From: Eubacteriales bacterium
GTDB taxonomy: Bacteria; Bacillota; Clostridia; Lachnospirales; Lachnospiraceae
NCBI GenBank assembly: GCA_030536555.1
Contig: JAUNPU010000015.1
Location: forward strand, 25,470-89,469
Direction of reading: 5' to 3'
Length of the DNA stretch: 64,000 nucleotides
The translations under genes were made by a program, and so were the position numbers. Positions 8,832-17,837 of the stretch are shown here, piece by piece. The notes below the pieces were generated by a model. The model did not search any database. It was not told the origin of the DNA and saw only the letters and a list, made by a program, of their open reading frames with translations. How positions within the stretch are numbered: position 1 is the stretch's first letter; each line of letters opens with the position of its first letter.

Positions 8832-10160
8832 ATGAAATCAAACAACAAATGGGGCAGCCGGTTAGGCTTCATCCTTGCCACTGCCGGTGCCGCCATCGGT
8901 CTGGGCAATCTGTGGAAGTTCCCGTATCTGATGGGACGCAACGGAGGCTTTACCTTCCTGATTGCCTACCTGGTATTCATCGTCATCCTCGGTCTTCCGG
9001 TTATGATCACCGAGATGTCCCTCGGACGCAAGACCGGGCACAACCCGGTGCTGGCTTACAACAGCATTCATCCCCACGCCAAAATCGTCGGATACTTCGG
9101 CGTACTGGCTGCGTTCGTGATTCCGTCCTACTATTCCATCATCGGCGGCTGGATTCTGAAATATTTCTTCAGCTATCTGACCACCGGAGCTGCGCCTGCC
9201 GACTTCGGTGCATTCATCAGTCAGCCGGTGGAGCCCCTTGTATGGTTCTTCCTGTTCATGCTGATGGTGGCGCTGATCTGCTACTTCGGCGTAAGCGGAA
9301 TCGAGAAGGCAAGCTCCTTCATGATGCCCTGCCTGTTCCTGCTGCTGCTGGTTATCATCGGCCGCAGCGTGACCATGCCGGATGCATCGAAGGGTCTGGC
9401 ATTCATCTTCCGCCCGCGCTTTAATGACTTCAGCCTCAGCTCCATCAGCGCTGCACTGGGACAGGTGTTCTACTCCTTAAGCCTCTGTATGGGTATCACC
9501 ATCACCTACGGAAGCTACTTAAGCAAGGATGTCAACATCCCCAAAAGCTGCTGCCACATCGCAATCCTGGATACCATCATTGCAATTCTGGCAGGTATGG
9601 CAATCTTCCCGGCAGTATTTTCCTGTGGTCTGGAACCAGCTTCCGGTCCCAGCCTGATCTTCGTAACTCTGCCGGAGGTATTTGCGGCACTGCCGGGCGG
9701 CGCATTTTTCGCAGCCCTGTTCTTCGCCCTGGTGTTCTTCGCAGCCGTGACCAGTGCCGTGGCACTGCTGGAGGTCTCCATCTCCTTCGTAACGGGTTCC
9801 TGGAACTGGAGCCGCAGAAGGGCCGTTGTCCTGCTCTCCATCATGATTTTCCTGATGGGTATTCCCAGCTCCCTGTCCTTTGGACCGTTAGCAGAGGTAT
9901 CCATCCTGAACTACAATATATTTGACTTTGTCTGCATGCTGACAGACAATATCTTCCTTCCGCTTGGCGGCATCTTCATGTGCTACTATATTGGCTGGAA
10001 GTGGAGACCGGACCGCCTGATCGACGAAATCGAGCGCGACGGCCAGCCGTTCAGGCTGGCAAGAATCTGGATCTTCCTGATCCGCTACATGACCCCGATC
10101 ATGGTCGGCATCGTAACCCTGACCGGATTCTACGGAGTGCTGCAGACCGTTACCGGCTGA
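8832..10160 (+). CDS. Sodium-dependent transporter, NSS/SNF (LeuT) family
   Basis: Integral membrane symporter that couples sodium entry to uptake of an amino acid or related amine; the substrate is unknown. From the ATG at 8832, with GGAGG 8 nt upstream, it is 442 aa with about eleven hydrophobic helices. The first unwound helix carries the family signature RLGFILATAGAAIGLGNLWKFP. Bacterial members of this length often have 11 rather than 12 helices. The frame also runs 43 codons upstream, but that stretch is the ychF terminator. No partner gene is adjacent. Confidence 0.9.
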   Translation: MKSNNKWGSRLGFILATAGAAIGLGNLWKFPYLMGRNGGFTFLIAYLVFIVILGLPVMITEMSLGRKTGHNPVLAYNSIHPHAKIVGYFGVLAAFVIPSYYSIIGGWILKYFFSYLTTGAAPADFGAFISQPVEPLVWFFLFMLMVALICYFGVSGIEKASSFMMPCLFLLLLVIIGRSVTMPDASKGLAFIFRPRFNDFSLSSISAALGQVFYSLSLCMGITITYGSYLSKDVNIPKSCCHIAILDTIIAILAGMAIFPAVFSCGLEPASGPSLIFVTLPEVFAALPGGAFFAALFFALVFFAAVTSAVALLEVSISFVTGSWNWSRRRAVVLLSIMIFLMGIPSSLSFGPLAEVSILNYNIFDFVCMLTDNIFLPLGGIFMCYYIGWKWRPDRLIDEIERDGQPFRLARIWIFLIRYMTPIMVGIVTLTGFYGVLQTVTG

Positions 10161-10174
10161 CCCTCCGAATATGA

Positions 10175-10226
10175 CAGAGGCGCCGCAGGACAGACAATAT
10201 ATCCCGTCTGTCCTGCAGCGCCTCTG
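10175..10226. terminator. Bidirectional stem-loop between convergent genes
   Basis: A long inverted repeat, CAGAGGCGC and GCAGGACAGAC pairing with GTCTGTCCTGC and GCGCCTCTG, lies between the symporter (+) and the DeoR gene (-). The T-tracts are poor, so it may act by mRNA end protection as much as by intrinsic termination. Confidence 0.6.
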
Positions 10227-10228
10227 CT

Positions 10229-10972
10229 TTATTCTGCTATCCGGATATTCTCACATTCCTCGTACCCGGGTATCCTCTTCTCTGTCACAGCATTCACTCC
10301 CTCAAAGGAGGCAAAGGTCACGGAGCTCACCTTCCCGAACTTTGAGGAATCACAGAGCATATACACTTCTTCACAATGCCCGCAGGCTGTCCTCTTGATG
10401 ATCGCTTCGCTGGCGTCCGGCGTTGTGTAGCCGCTTTTCCTTGTCACGCCGTTGGCGCCGAAAAATCCCCTGGTAAAGTGATAATTCACCAGCATCTGCA
10501 TCGCCTGTGCGCCGATAACCGCCTCCGTCGATGCTTTCAGCTCTCCGCCAAGCAGGATCACCTTCATCCCCCGCGCCGCCAGCCGCTGGGCGTGAGAGAC
10601 CGCATTGGTCACAAAGGAGGCTGTGGTCTCATCGATGTAATCGATCATGAACGCTGTCGTGGTTCCCGCATCCAGATACACGAAATCCTTCGGTGCGATC
10701 AGGGAGGCTGCATACCGCGCAATCTTCTGCTTTTCTTCCCGGCTGAGATCGTTCTTCTCGGCAACCGTATATTCGTATGTGGTTATCCTGCTGTCCAGCG
10801 CTACTGCACCGCCGAACACCTTCGTCAGCTTCCCTTCCTGGTCCAGTGCCGTGATATCCCTTCGAACCGTCGATTCGGAGGTGTCCAGCAGTTCCCTTAC
10901 CTCCGGCACCGTGATGCTTCCCTTCTCTTCGAGAAGCTTTAATATGATCTCGTGTCTCTGTTTTGTTAACAT
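10229..10972 (-). CDS. fruR: DeoR-family regulator of the fructose operon
   Basis: Repressor of 247 aa with an N-terminal DeoR helix-turn-helix (residues 1-57: KQRHEIILKLLEEKGSITVPE, STVRRDI) and a C-terminal sugar-phosphate-sensing domain (YLDAGTTTAFMIDY, LLGGELKASTEAVIG). It is the last gene of fruK-fruA-fruR, 12 bp after fruA; in many Firmicutes the regulator is first. The expected effector is fructose-1-phosphate or fructose-1,6-bisphosphate (family knowledge). The likely target is the inverted repeat overlapping the fruK promoter. Confidence 0.85.
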   Translation of the reverse strand: MLTKQRHEIILKLLEEKGSITVPEVRELLDTSESTVRRDITALDQEGKLTKVFGGAVALDSRITTYEYTVAEKNDLSREEKQKIARYAASLIAPKDFVYLDAGTTTAFMIDYIDETTASFVTNAVSHAQRLAARGMKVILLGGELKASTEAVIGAQAMQMLVNYHFTRGFFGANGVTRKSGYTTPDASEAIIKRTACGHCEEVYMLCDSSKFGKVSSVTFASFEGVNAVTEKRIPGYEECENIRIAE

Positions 10973-10984
10973 GTTATCCTGCCT

Positions 10985-12898
10985 TTATACTCTTTTCTTT
11001 AGCACTCCCAGAAGTACGGTGGCAATCGCGGTTCCTGCTGCCAGTGCAACCAGATACATCCCGGCATTTCCCATAACCGGCACCACGAAAATACCGCCGT
11101 GAGGAGCCATCAGGGTACAGCCAAATGCCATGGAAAGTCCTCCTGCCACTGCCGAACCGGCGATGCAGGGCGGCAGCACATGAATCGGGTCAGCCGCAGC
11201 AAACGGAATCGCACCCTCTGTGATAAATGCAAGTCCCATGATAAAGTTGGTCGGACCGGATTCCCGCTCTTCTTTGGTGAATTTGTTCTTAAATAACATG
11301 GTTGCAAGTGCAATCGCACAGGGAGGAACCATACCTCCGATCATAACTGCCGCCATAATGTCATAGTTGCCGGATGCGATCGCCGCCGTACCGAATACAT
11401 ATGCAGCCTTGTTGAACGGGCCGCCCATGTCCACTGCCATCATGCCGCCTAAAATCATTCCTAAAACAAGTTTACTGGAACCGCCCATGCTTGTCAATCC
11501 CTGATTCATGGCGGTGTTGATGGAACCCATCACTGGCTCTACGGCAAAGTTCATGATAAGTCCCATAAAGAGGATTCCCAGCACCGGGTAGAGTAACACC
11601 GGCGCGATCTTTTCGATTGCCTCCGGCAGCTTATCGCATACCCGGCAAAGTCCCTTGATGATGTAGCCTGCCGCAAAGCCTGCCACCAGAGCGCCGAGGA
11701 AGCCTGAGGTTCCGCTGGCTGCCATCATACCGCCCACAAAGCCGACAGCCAGTGCCGGTCTGTCGCCGATCGCCATGGCGATAAAGCCTGCCAGCACCGG
11801 AAGCATAAATCCAAATGCCGTACCGCCGATATTCTTAAGCATTGCCGCAAGCGGGGTGATCGTACCGAAGTTTGCCCGCTCTGCCATGGTGAGCGCATTC
11901 ATATCAACTAAAAGTCCGTCAATCAGGAAGGAAAGCGCGATCAGAATACCGCCGCCGACTACGAACGGAAGCATGTGGGACACGCCGTTCATAAGCTGGG
12001 TGTAGATCTGATGGCCAAGGCTGCCGCCTGCCTTACCGGTCTGCTCCTGCTGCTTTGCGGCACCATTTCCTGCATGATAAACCGGTGCATTGCCGGACAT
12101 GGCAAGCTCGATCAGCTCATCCGCCTTATGGATTCCGTCAGATACCTGACGCTCGATCACCTTTTTCCCGTGAAAACGCTCCATGGGAACCTGCGCGTCT
12201 GCGGCTACGATAATGCAGTCCGCCTCTGCGATCTCCTTGTCCGTCAGCACGTTCTTGGCACCGCCGCTTCCTCTGGTCTCGACCTTGATGAAGCAGTCTC
12301 TTGCCTTCGCAGCCTTCTCAATGCCCTCCGCAGCCATATAGGTATGGGCGATGCCGGTGGGGCAGGAGGTCACAGCAAGGATCTTTACCTGATTTTCCTT
12401 TGCCTCTCCCGTATCTGCCAGGCGCTCATCCACGCTCTTTTTCTCCTGGTCAGCCCGGTCGATGATCTCTAAAAACTCCTCCGGGGTCTCTGCACTGCGA
12501 AGGGCTGTCGTAAAGCCTTCATCCATCAGCATCATGGACAGCTTGCTCAGCACATCCAGATGTACATTCTCCTTGGTATCCGGCGCTGCGATCAGGAATA
12601 ACAGTGTCACAGGAGCGCCGTCTAAGGAGTCAAACTCCACGCCTTCCCGAATCACCATGGCTGCCAGCCCCGGCTTTGTGACTGCCGCGCACTTGCCGTG
12701 AGGAATCGCAATTCCACAGCCGATTCCGGTAGTGCCCTCTTCCTCTCTCGCATATACCTGGGCGCGATATGCCGCTTCGTCATTGATCTTTCCGCTCTTC
12801 ACCATCAGCGCAACTGCCTGATCCAGGGTCTCTTTTTTACTTTTGGGTGCTGCTGTGAGAGAAACGCTTTTTACATCCAGCAAATCTGTAATTCTCAT
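10985..12898 (-). CDS. fruA: PTS fructose-specific transporter EIIABC
   Basis: Fructose uptake with phosphorylation to fructose-1-phosphate, 637 aa. IIA is at residues 1-150 with active His67 (GIAIPHGK). IIB is at about 170-270 with active Cys179 (VTSCPTGIAHTYMAAEG). The multi-helix membrane IIC follows at about 300-635 (SHMLPFVVGGGILIALSF). The A-B-C order is typical of Firmicutes FruA. It lies 33 bp downstream of fruK and 12 bp upstream of fruR. Confidence 0.95.
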   Translation of the reverse strand: MRITDLLDVKSVSLTAAPKSKKETLDQAVALMVKSGKINDEAAYRAQVYAREEEGTTGIGCGIAIPHGKCAAVTKPGLAAMVIREGVEFDSLDGAPVTLLFLIAAPDTKENVHLDVLSKLSMMLMDEGFTTALRSAETPEEFLEIIDRADQEKKSVDERLADTGEAKENQVKILAVTSCPTGIAHTYMAAEGIEKAAKARDCFIKVETRGSGGAKNVLTDKEIAEADCIIVAADAQVPMERFHGKKVIERQVSDGIHKADELIELAMSGNAPVYHAGNGAAKQQEQTGKAGGSLGHQIYTQLMNGVSHMLPFVVGGGILIALSFLIDGLLVDMNALTMAERANFGTITPLAAMLKNIGGTAFGFMLPVLAGFIAMAIGDRPALAVGFVGGMMAASGTSGFLGALVAGFAAGYIIKGLCRVCDKLPEAIEKIAPVLLYPVLGILFMGLIMNFAVEPVMGSINTAMNQGLTSMGGSSKLVLGMILGGMMAVDMGGPFNKAAYVFGTAAIASGNYDIMAAVMIGGMVPPCAIALATMLFKNKFTKEERESGPTNFIMGLAFITEGAIPFAAADPIHVLPPCIAGSAVAGGLSMAFGCTLMAPHGGIFVVPVMGNAGMYLVALAAGTAIATVLLGVLKKRV

Positions 12899-12931
12899 CC
12901 TGTTCTCCTCCTTTGAGATGTTTCCTGCCTG

Positions 12932-13843
12932 TTATGCTTCCGTCACCTGACGGTATACTGCTTCGATTTCCTCCCGCGTTGCCAGATTCTCCGAAAATGC
13001 ACTGGCGCTTCCTGCTGAGATTCCCATATGGAACGCATGCTGATAGTCCTTCGCTTCCATCCAGCCTGCCATAAAGCCTGCCACCATGGAATCGCCCGCC
13101 CCCACTGCATTGACAAGCTTTCCCTTCGGCGCCGGTGCGCTGAACATCTGCCCGTCTGCTGCGATCAGCACCGCGCCTTCGCCTGCCATGGAGATAAGAA
13201 CGTTCTGCGCTCCCATCTCCTGCAGCTTCTTTCCGTAAGGCACCACGGACTCTCTTGTCTTAAGCTCCACACCGAATATCTCGCCCAGCTCATGATTGTT
13301 GGGCTTGATCAGGAATGGGTGATAGGGAAGAACCTTTAACAGCAGATCCTTTGTGGCATCCACCACGGTCTGAATCCCTCTGCCATCCAGTCTCTCCATA
13401 ATGCGCTGATACATGTCATCCGGCATGGAGGCTGGAATACTGCCGGAGAGGAACAGCACGTCGCCTGCCTGCAGCCGGTCAAGCTCCGCCATCAACAGCG
13501 CAACCTTCTCTTCACCGATGACCGGTCCCTGTCCGTTGATCTCCGTTCCGTCGATGTTCTTGAGCTTCACATTGATTCTGGTGAACCCATCCGGAATCCG
13601 GATAAATCCGCTCTTCACTCCCATCCCGGAAAGCCTCCGCACCAGCTCGTCTCCGGTAAATCCGGCGATAAATCCCAGCGCCTCATTATCAAATCCCAGG
13701 TTCTTCAGTACCGTCGATACATTGATTCCCTTTCCTCCCGGAAGGATGAGCTCGGAATCTGTCCGGTTCGTAAGTCCCAGTTTAAAATCCGCTGCCGATA
13801 CGATGTAATCCAGCGAAGGATTAAATGTTACGGTATAAATCAT
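12932..13843 (-). CDS. fruK: 1-Phosphofructokinase
   Basis: Cytoplasmic PfkB-family kinase that converts fructose-1-phosphate and ATP to fructose-1,6-bisphosphate, 303 aa. It has the N-terminal NPSLDYIV, the LPGGKGINVSTVLKNLG substrate motif near residue 35, and the C-terminal signature VNAVGAGDSMVAGF with the catalytic Asp. It is the first gene of the fructose operon, with AGGAGG before the ATG and a strong promoter upstream. It acts directly on the product of FruA. Confidence 0.95.
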   Translation of the reverse strand: MIYTVTFNPSLDYIVSAADFKLGLTNRTDSELILPGGKGINVSTVLKNLGFDNEALGFIAGFTGDELVRRLSGMGVKSGFIRIPDGFTRINVKLKNIDGTEINGQGPVIGEEKVALLMAELDRLQAGDVLFLSGSIPASMPDDMYQRIMERLDGRGIQTVVDATKDLLLKVLPYHPFLIKPNNHELGEIFGVELKTRESVVPYGKKLQEMGAQNVLISMAGEGAVLIAADGQMFSAPAPKGKLVNAVGAGDSMVAGFMAGWMEAKDYQHAFHMGISAGSASAFSENLATREEIEAVYRQVTEA

Positions 13844-13874
13844 TCTGCTTCCTCCTGACCATATTTGCTTATGT

Positions 13875-13919
13875 TTGACTTTGTATGCTTAGTATATCGT
13901 CAAATTCAGTCAAAGTCAA
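13875..13919 (-). promoter_or_regulatory. fruK promoter with overlapping inverted-repeat operator
   Basis: The minus strand has -35 TTGACT (13914-13919), a 17-bp spacer and -10 TATACT (13891-13896). TTGACTTTG at 13875-13883 and its complement CAAAGTCAA at 13911-13919 form an inverted repeat spanning the promoter, with a further GTCAAA half-site between them. This is a good candidate site for the DeoR protein at the end of the operon. Confidence 0.75.
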
Positions 13920-13970
13920 TCATAAAATTTCACAATTTTGCGCGGGTGTTTTTATTGAAGTTGCACCTGT

Positions 13971-14040
13971 GAAAAAAACAGACTGCGAGAAAGGCTTATG
14001 TGAGTAAACTCACAACGCTCTTCTCGCAGCCTGTTTTTTC
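13971..14040. terminator. Bidirectional terminator downstream of the diaminopimelate decarboxylase gene
   Basis: Long hairpin with outer arms AAAAAACAGACTGCGAGAA and TTCTCGCAGCCTGTTTTTT and an inner TTGTGAG/CTCACAA-type stem. U-tracts are present in both directions. Confidence 0.85.
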
Positions 14041-14054
14041 GCACTGCTCAATGC

Positions 14055-15326
14055 TTATCGCATATACTTCTCCATCATCTCGCAGCAGTCGAGGGTTATG
14101 AAGTAATCCTTCGCTGTCTCGGCTCTGCGGATCATCTGGACGGAGCCGTCTTCCTTCAGCAGAAGCTCTGCGGATTTCAGCTTGCCGTTGTAGTTGTATC
14201 CCATGGAAAATCCGTGGGCGCCGGTGTCGTAGATCACCAGCAGGTCACCTTTCTCGATCTCCGGCAGCATCCGGTCGATGGCGAACTTGTCGTTGTTCTC
14301 GCACAGGGAACCTACCACATCGTACTTGTGGTCGCAGGGTGCATCCTCCTTGCCTGCCACGGTGATGTGATGGTATGCGCCGTACATCGCCGGTCTCATC
14401 AGGTTTACGGCACAGGCGTCCACACCGATGTATTCCTTGTAGGTGTGCTTCTCGTGAATCGCCTTCGTCACCAGACAGCCGTAAGGCGCCAGCATGAACC
14501 GCCCCAGCTCCGTGTAGATTGCCACATCATCCATACCTGCCGGAACAAGCACCTCCTCGTAGGCCTTTCTCACGCCCTCACCGATCACCATGATATCATT
14601 GGGCGTCTGATCCGGACGATAGGGAATCCCGATACCGCCGGACAGATTGATAAATGCAATGTGCGCTCCGGTCTCCTCCTTCAGCTTCACAGCCAGCTCG
14701 AACAGGATCTTCGCCAGCAGCGGATAATACTCGTTGGTCACCGTGTTGCTTGCCAGGAATGCATGGATGCCGAAGTGCTCTGCACCCTTGCTCTTTAAGA
14801 TCTTATATGCCTCAAAAATCTGCTCCGTGGTCATACCGTACTTGGAGTCCCCGGGATTGTCCATGATGTCATTGCTGATCTTGAACAGTCCACCCGGATT
14901 GAAGCGGCAGCTGATGGTCTTCGGAATATAGCCCAGCGTCTTCTCCACACACTCGATGTGGGTAAAGTCATCCAGATTGATGATCGCTCCCAGCTCATCC
15001 GCCATCTTAAACTCCTCCAGAGGCGTATCATTGGAGGAGAACATGATGTCGTGACCGGAAAATCCAACCGCATCGGACATCATCAGCTCCGTGGCAGAAG
15101 AACAGTCCGTGCCGCAGCCGTAGTCCTTCAGGATCTGCAGAATGTACGGGTTCGGAGTCGCCTTCACTGCAAAATACTCCTTGTATCCTTTATTCCACGC
15201 AAATGCCTCTTTCAGGCGCTTCGCGTTCTCTCGAATCCCCTTCTCATCGTACAGATGAAACGGGGTCGGGTAAGTCTTTACGATCTCTTCTAACTGTGCT
15301 TTCGTTACAAATGGTTTCTTCTCCAC
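14055..15326 (-). CDS. lysA: Diaminopimelate decarboxylase (PLP alanine-racemase fold)
   Basis: Converts meso-diaminopimelate to lysine. PLP-binding lysine is in EYFAVKATPNP, a Gly-rich motif is in NLSGGIGIPYRP, and the C-terminal LGRFMLAPYG, CAVNLMRPAMYGAYH and NDKFAIDR segments are present. The open frame extends 48 codons upstream with an ATG and a hydrophobic segment, but that stretch lies in the pyk terminator region. GTG at 15326 has GGAGG with 8-nt spacing and gives 424 aa, the normal LysA length, so I prefer it. Related family members act on carboxynorspermidine or ornithine; DAP is the likeliest substrate. Confidence 0.8.
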   Translation of the reverse strand: MEKKPFVTKAQLEEIVKTYPTPFHLYDEKGIRENAKRLKEAFAWNKGYKEYFAVKATPNPYILQILKDYGCGTDCSSATELMMSDAVGFSGHDIMFSSNDTPLEEFKMADELGAIINLDDFTHIECVEKTLGYIPKTISCRFNPGGLFKISNDIMDNPGDSKYGMTTEQIFEAYKILKSKGAEHFGIHAFLASNTVTNEYYPLLAKILFELAVKLKEETGAHIAFINLSGGIGIPYRPDQTPNDIMVIGEGVRKAYEEVLVPAGMDDVAIYTELGRFMLAPYGCLVTKAIHEKHTYKEYIGVDACAVNLMRPAMYGAYHHITVAGKEDAPCDHKYDVVGSLCENNDKFAIDRMLPEIEKGDLLVIYDTGAHGFSMGYNYNGKLKSAELLLKEDGSVQMIRRAETAKDYFITLDCCEMMEKYMR

Positions 15327-15363
15327 GTCTATTTCCTCCAAATCTGCTTTCTGTATATAAATG

Positions 15364-15460
15364 AAAAAGCCTGACAGGGCTGCAATCCCTAAGATTGTAA
15401 CCCATATCAGACTTCTTTGTCCAGCTGTTTTTATTGTATTTTCATTGATTGCAGCCAGGC
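15364..15460 (-). terminator. Large-loop terminator candidate after pyk
   Basis: On the minus strand GCCT...GGCTGCAATC begins right after the pyk stop and pairs with GATTGCAGCC...AGGC, about 59 nt later, followed by five U. The loop is unusually long, and a weak TGGACA-N18-TACAAT lies in it, so the element may combine a pyk terminator with a lysA promoter. Confidence 0.4.
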
Positions 15461-15462
15461 GC

Positions 15463-16899
15463 TCAGTCAATCACGACCACACGCATAATGTTGGTGTGCG
15501 CTGCCGGCTCGTGACGGTTGGAGCTGGTCACAACACCTGCAGTGACAACGGTGACATCACCCTCAGCCAGTACGTTCTTCTGCTTCAGCATCTCGATGGA
15601 AGACTCGATCAGAAGGTCCGTAGAGTCTGCACGCTTTGCCTGGTACGGCTTCACACCCCAGTAGATCTGCATCTGGCGAACTGCCGTAGCACTGGGAGAC
15701 AGACCGATGATCTGTGCGCCCGGTCTCCACTTGGATAAAAGGCGGGTAGTAAATCCGCTGATACTCGGTGCGATGATCGCCTTTGCGCCCAAGTCGCTGG
15801 CAGTTGCCACGGAAGAATAGCACACTGCATTGGAGATATTCTTCTCATTCTCTGCGGATACCTTTCTCTGACGGTATGCGCCGTAGTCCAGATAACGCTC
15901 GGTCTCCTCACAGATCTGAGCCATCATCTTCAGAGCGTCTACCGGGTACTTGCCCATAGCCGTCTCGCCGGACAACATCACTGCATCGGTGCCGTCATAG
16001 ACTGCATTTGCAACGTCAGTCACCTCAGCTCTGGTGGGTCTCGGGTTGCGGATCATGGAATCCAGCATCTGGGTAGCGGTAATAACCGGCTTGCATGCCA
16101 GGTTGCACTTGCGGATGATGGTCTTCTGAATATGCGGAACCTGAGCTGCCGGAATCTCCACGCCCATGTCACCGCGGGCTACCATGATGCCGTCGCTGGC
16201 CTCGATGATGGCATCCAGATTCTCGATACCCTCTGCATTCTCAATCTTTGCAATGATCTGAATGGTGGAACCTGCCGCATCCAGAATCTCGCGGATCTCC
16301 TTCACTGCATCAGCAGTACGAACGAAGGAAGCCGCAATAAAGTCAAATCCCTGCTCGATACCGAACTGGATATCTGCCTTGTCCTTCTCGGTCAGAGCCG
16401 GAAGCTTGATCTTCACATTGGGCACATTGACGCCCTTTCTCATGCCCAGCTCACCACCGTTGATGATCCGGCATACGATATCGGTGCCGCTTACCTCCTG
16501 CACCTCCAGCTCGATCAGACCGTCATCAATCAGGATCTTGTTGCCCGGAACCACATCCTCATTCAGACCGCTGTAGTTGATGTGTCCGATCTTGTCATCT
16601 CCGATGATCTCACGGGTGGTCAGGGTGTAGGTCTCACCCTCCACCAGCGTCACCTTCTTCTCATCCTTTAAAAGTCCGGTGCGGATCTCCGGTCCCTTGG
16701 TATCCAGAAGCGCCGCGATCGGCAGTCCCAGCTCCTCGCGGATGCTCTTTAACAGATCCAGACGGCTCTTCTGCTCCTCATAGTCGCCATGAGAAAAGTT
16801 AAATCTTGCAATATCCATGCCATTCTCTGCCAGTGCCTTCAGCATAGTTCTGTCATTGGTATTTGGTCCCATGGTACAGATAATTTTTGTCTTTTTCAT
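15463..16899 (-). CDS. pyk: Pyruvate kinase
   Basis: Last step of glycolysis, phosphoenolpyruvate + ADP to pyruvate + ATP. The 478-aa protein has the N-terminal MKKTKIICTMGPNTND, the substrate motif ARFNFSHGD, the signature IIAKIENAEGIENLD with catalytic Lys, MVARGDMGVEIP, and the C-terminal regulatory domain from about 355. It lacks the extra PEP-utiliser domain of Bacillus Pyk. The ATG at 16899 has GGAGG 5 nt upstream; an ATG 12 bp earlier overlaps the Shine-Dalgarno and is less likely. Confidence 0.97.
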   Translation of the reverse strand: MKKTKIICTMGPNTNDRTMLKALAENGMDIARFNFSHGDYEEQKSRLDLLKSIREELGLPIAALLDTKGPEIRTGLLKDEKKVTLVEGETYTLTTREIIGDDKIGHINYSGLNEDVVPGNKILIDDGLIELEVQEVSGTDIVCRIINGGELGMRKGVNVPNVKIKLPALTEKDKADIQFGIEQGFDFIAASFVRTADAVKEIREILDAAGSTIQIIAKIENAEGIENLDAIIEASDGIMVARGDMGVEIPAAQVPHIQKTIIRKCNLACKPVITATQMLDSMIRNPRPTRAEVTDVANAVYDGTDAVMLSGETAMGKYPVDALKMMAQICEETERYLDYGAYRQRKVSAENEKNISNAVCYSSVATASDLGAKAIIAPSISGFTTRLLSKWRPGAQIIGLSPSATAVRQMQIYWGVKPYQAKRADSTDLLIESSIEMLKQKNVLAEGDVTVVTAGVVTSSNRHEPAAHTNIMRVVVID

Positions 16900-16956
16900 A
16901 TATTCCTCCATCTGATCCTGTATCAGTTCTTTTACTTGTAGGTTCTTCTCACCAGC

Positions 16957-17802
16957 CTACTGCTGCTCCTTCGTCACATGCCGGTGAGTGTAAAGATGAT
17001 CCTGGCAGTATTCGTAGTCGCCTTCGCACTTGGAGCAGTAGCGAAACTCCAGGTTCTCGCCGTCAAGCTCGGTTCTGCCGCAGACTGCACAGCGATGTCT
17101 GGTGGCTCCCTTCGGCAGAATCTTCACGCTCTTCTGGAAATCCCGCTTCCGCTTGATCTCCTTTGGCGCATACTTCCTGTAATTGCGCGTCATGGCAAAG
17201 AACAGGATGATATTCAGCATGGAAATCACCAGTTCCACCCGTACCGCCGTTCCGTAGAACACAAAGCTGTACAGATACTGAGCGCACTCGGCGATTGCCA
17301 GCCACTTCGCCTTCACCGGCAGGATTGCAAACAGCAGGAACTGTGCATCCGGAAACAATACGGCGAAAGCAAGAAATATCGAAGAGTTCAGGAAACCGGT
17401 GGCAAGCATCCAGTTCTGGTGAAACACCAGATAGCCCACAAAGCAGGCGATGATCTGTGCCAGCACGCCCATCAGGAAAAACACATTAAAGCGGAATGAG
17501 CCCCAGATGTGTTCCAGAGTCTGCCCCAGATTCTGATAGGTCAGCAGCATCAGCACGCCCATCAACAGCGTCGTAAACCGCAGGTTTCCCAGTGCAGGCG
17601 GATATACCAGGAAGGTAACCAGCCTCCACACCTGTCCGTGCAGAATCGCCCCCACGTCCAGGCTAAGATACTGAAAATAAATCCACTGGTTGTTGGTCAC
17701 CCAGATGAGCAGACCTGCCGCATACAGAATCGTGATGTAATTCATCAGGTTCGGTATGGCAAACCGGTGATATTTTCTCTCAAATTCATTAAAAAACTTC
17801 AT
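16957..17802 (-). CDS. Rhomboid-like membrane protein with C-terminal zinc ribbon
   Basis: A 281-aa protein with about six hydrophobic segments between residues 20 and 205, then a basic linker (RNYRKYAPKEIKRKRDFQK) and a Cys-rich tail, CAVCGRTELDGENLEFRYCSKC, spaced as a zinc ribbon. The membrane part resembles rhomboid or derlin-like folds (HGQVWRLVTFLVYPP), but the catalytic GxSG serine motif and the second-helix His are not evident, so it is probably a non-proteolytic relative. The gene lies between corA and pyk on the same strand, 35 bp after corA. Function unknown. Confidence 0.7.
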   Translation of the reverse strand: MKFFNEFERKYHRFAIPNLMNYITILYAAGLLIWVTNNQWIYFQYLSLDVGAILHGQVWRLVTFLVYPPALGNLRFTTLLMGVLMLLTYQNLGQTLEHIWGSFRFNVFFLMGVLAQIIACFVGYLVFHQNWMLATGFLNSSIFLAFAVLFPDAQFLLFAILPVKAKWLAIAECAQYLYSFVFYGTAVRVELVISMLNIILFFAMTRNYRKYAPKEIKRKRDFQKSVKILPKGATRHRCAVCGRTELDGENLEFRYCSKCEGDYEYCQDHLYTHRHVTKEQQ

Positions 17803-17837
17803 GCATATAATCCCCTTCTATACATTTCCCCGAAAGA

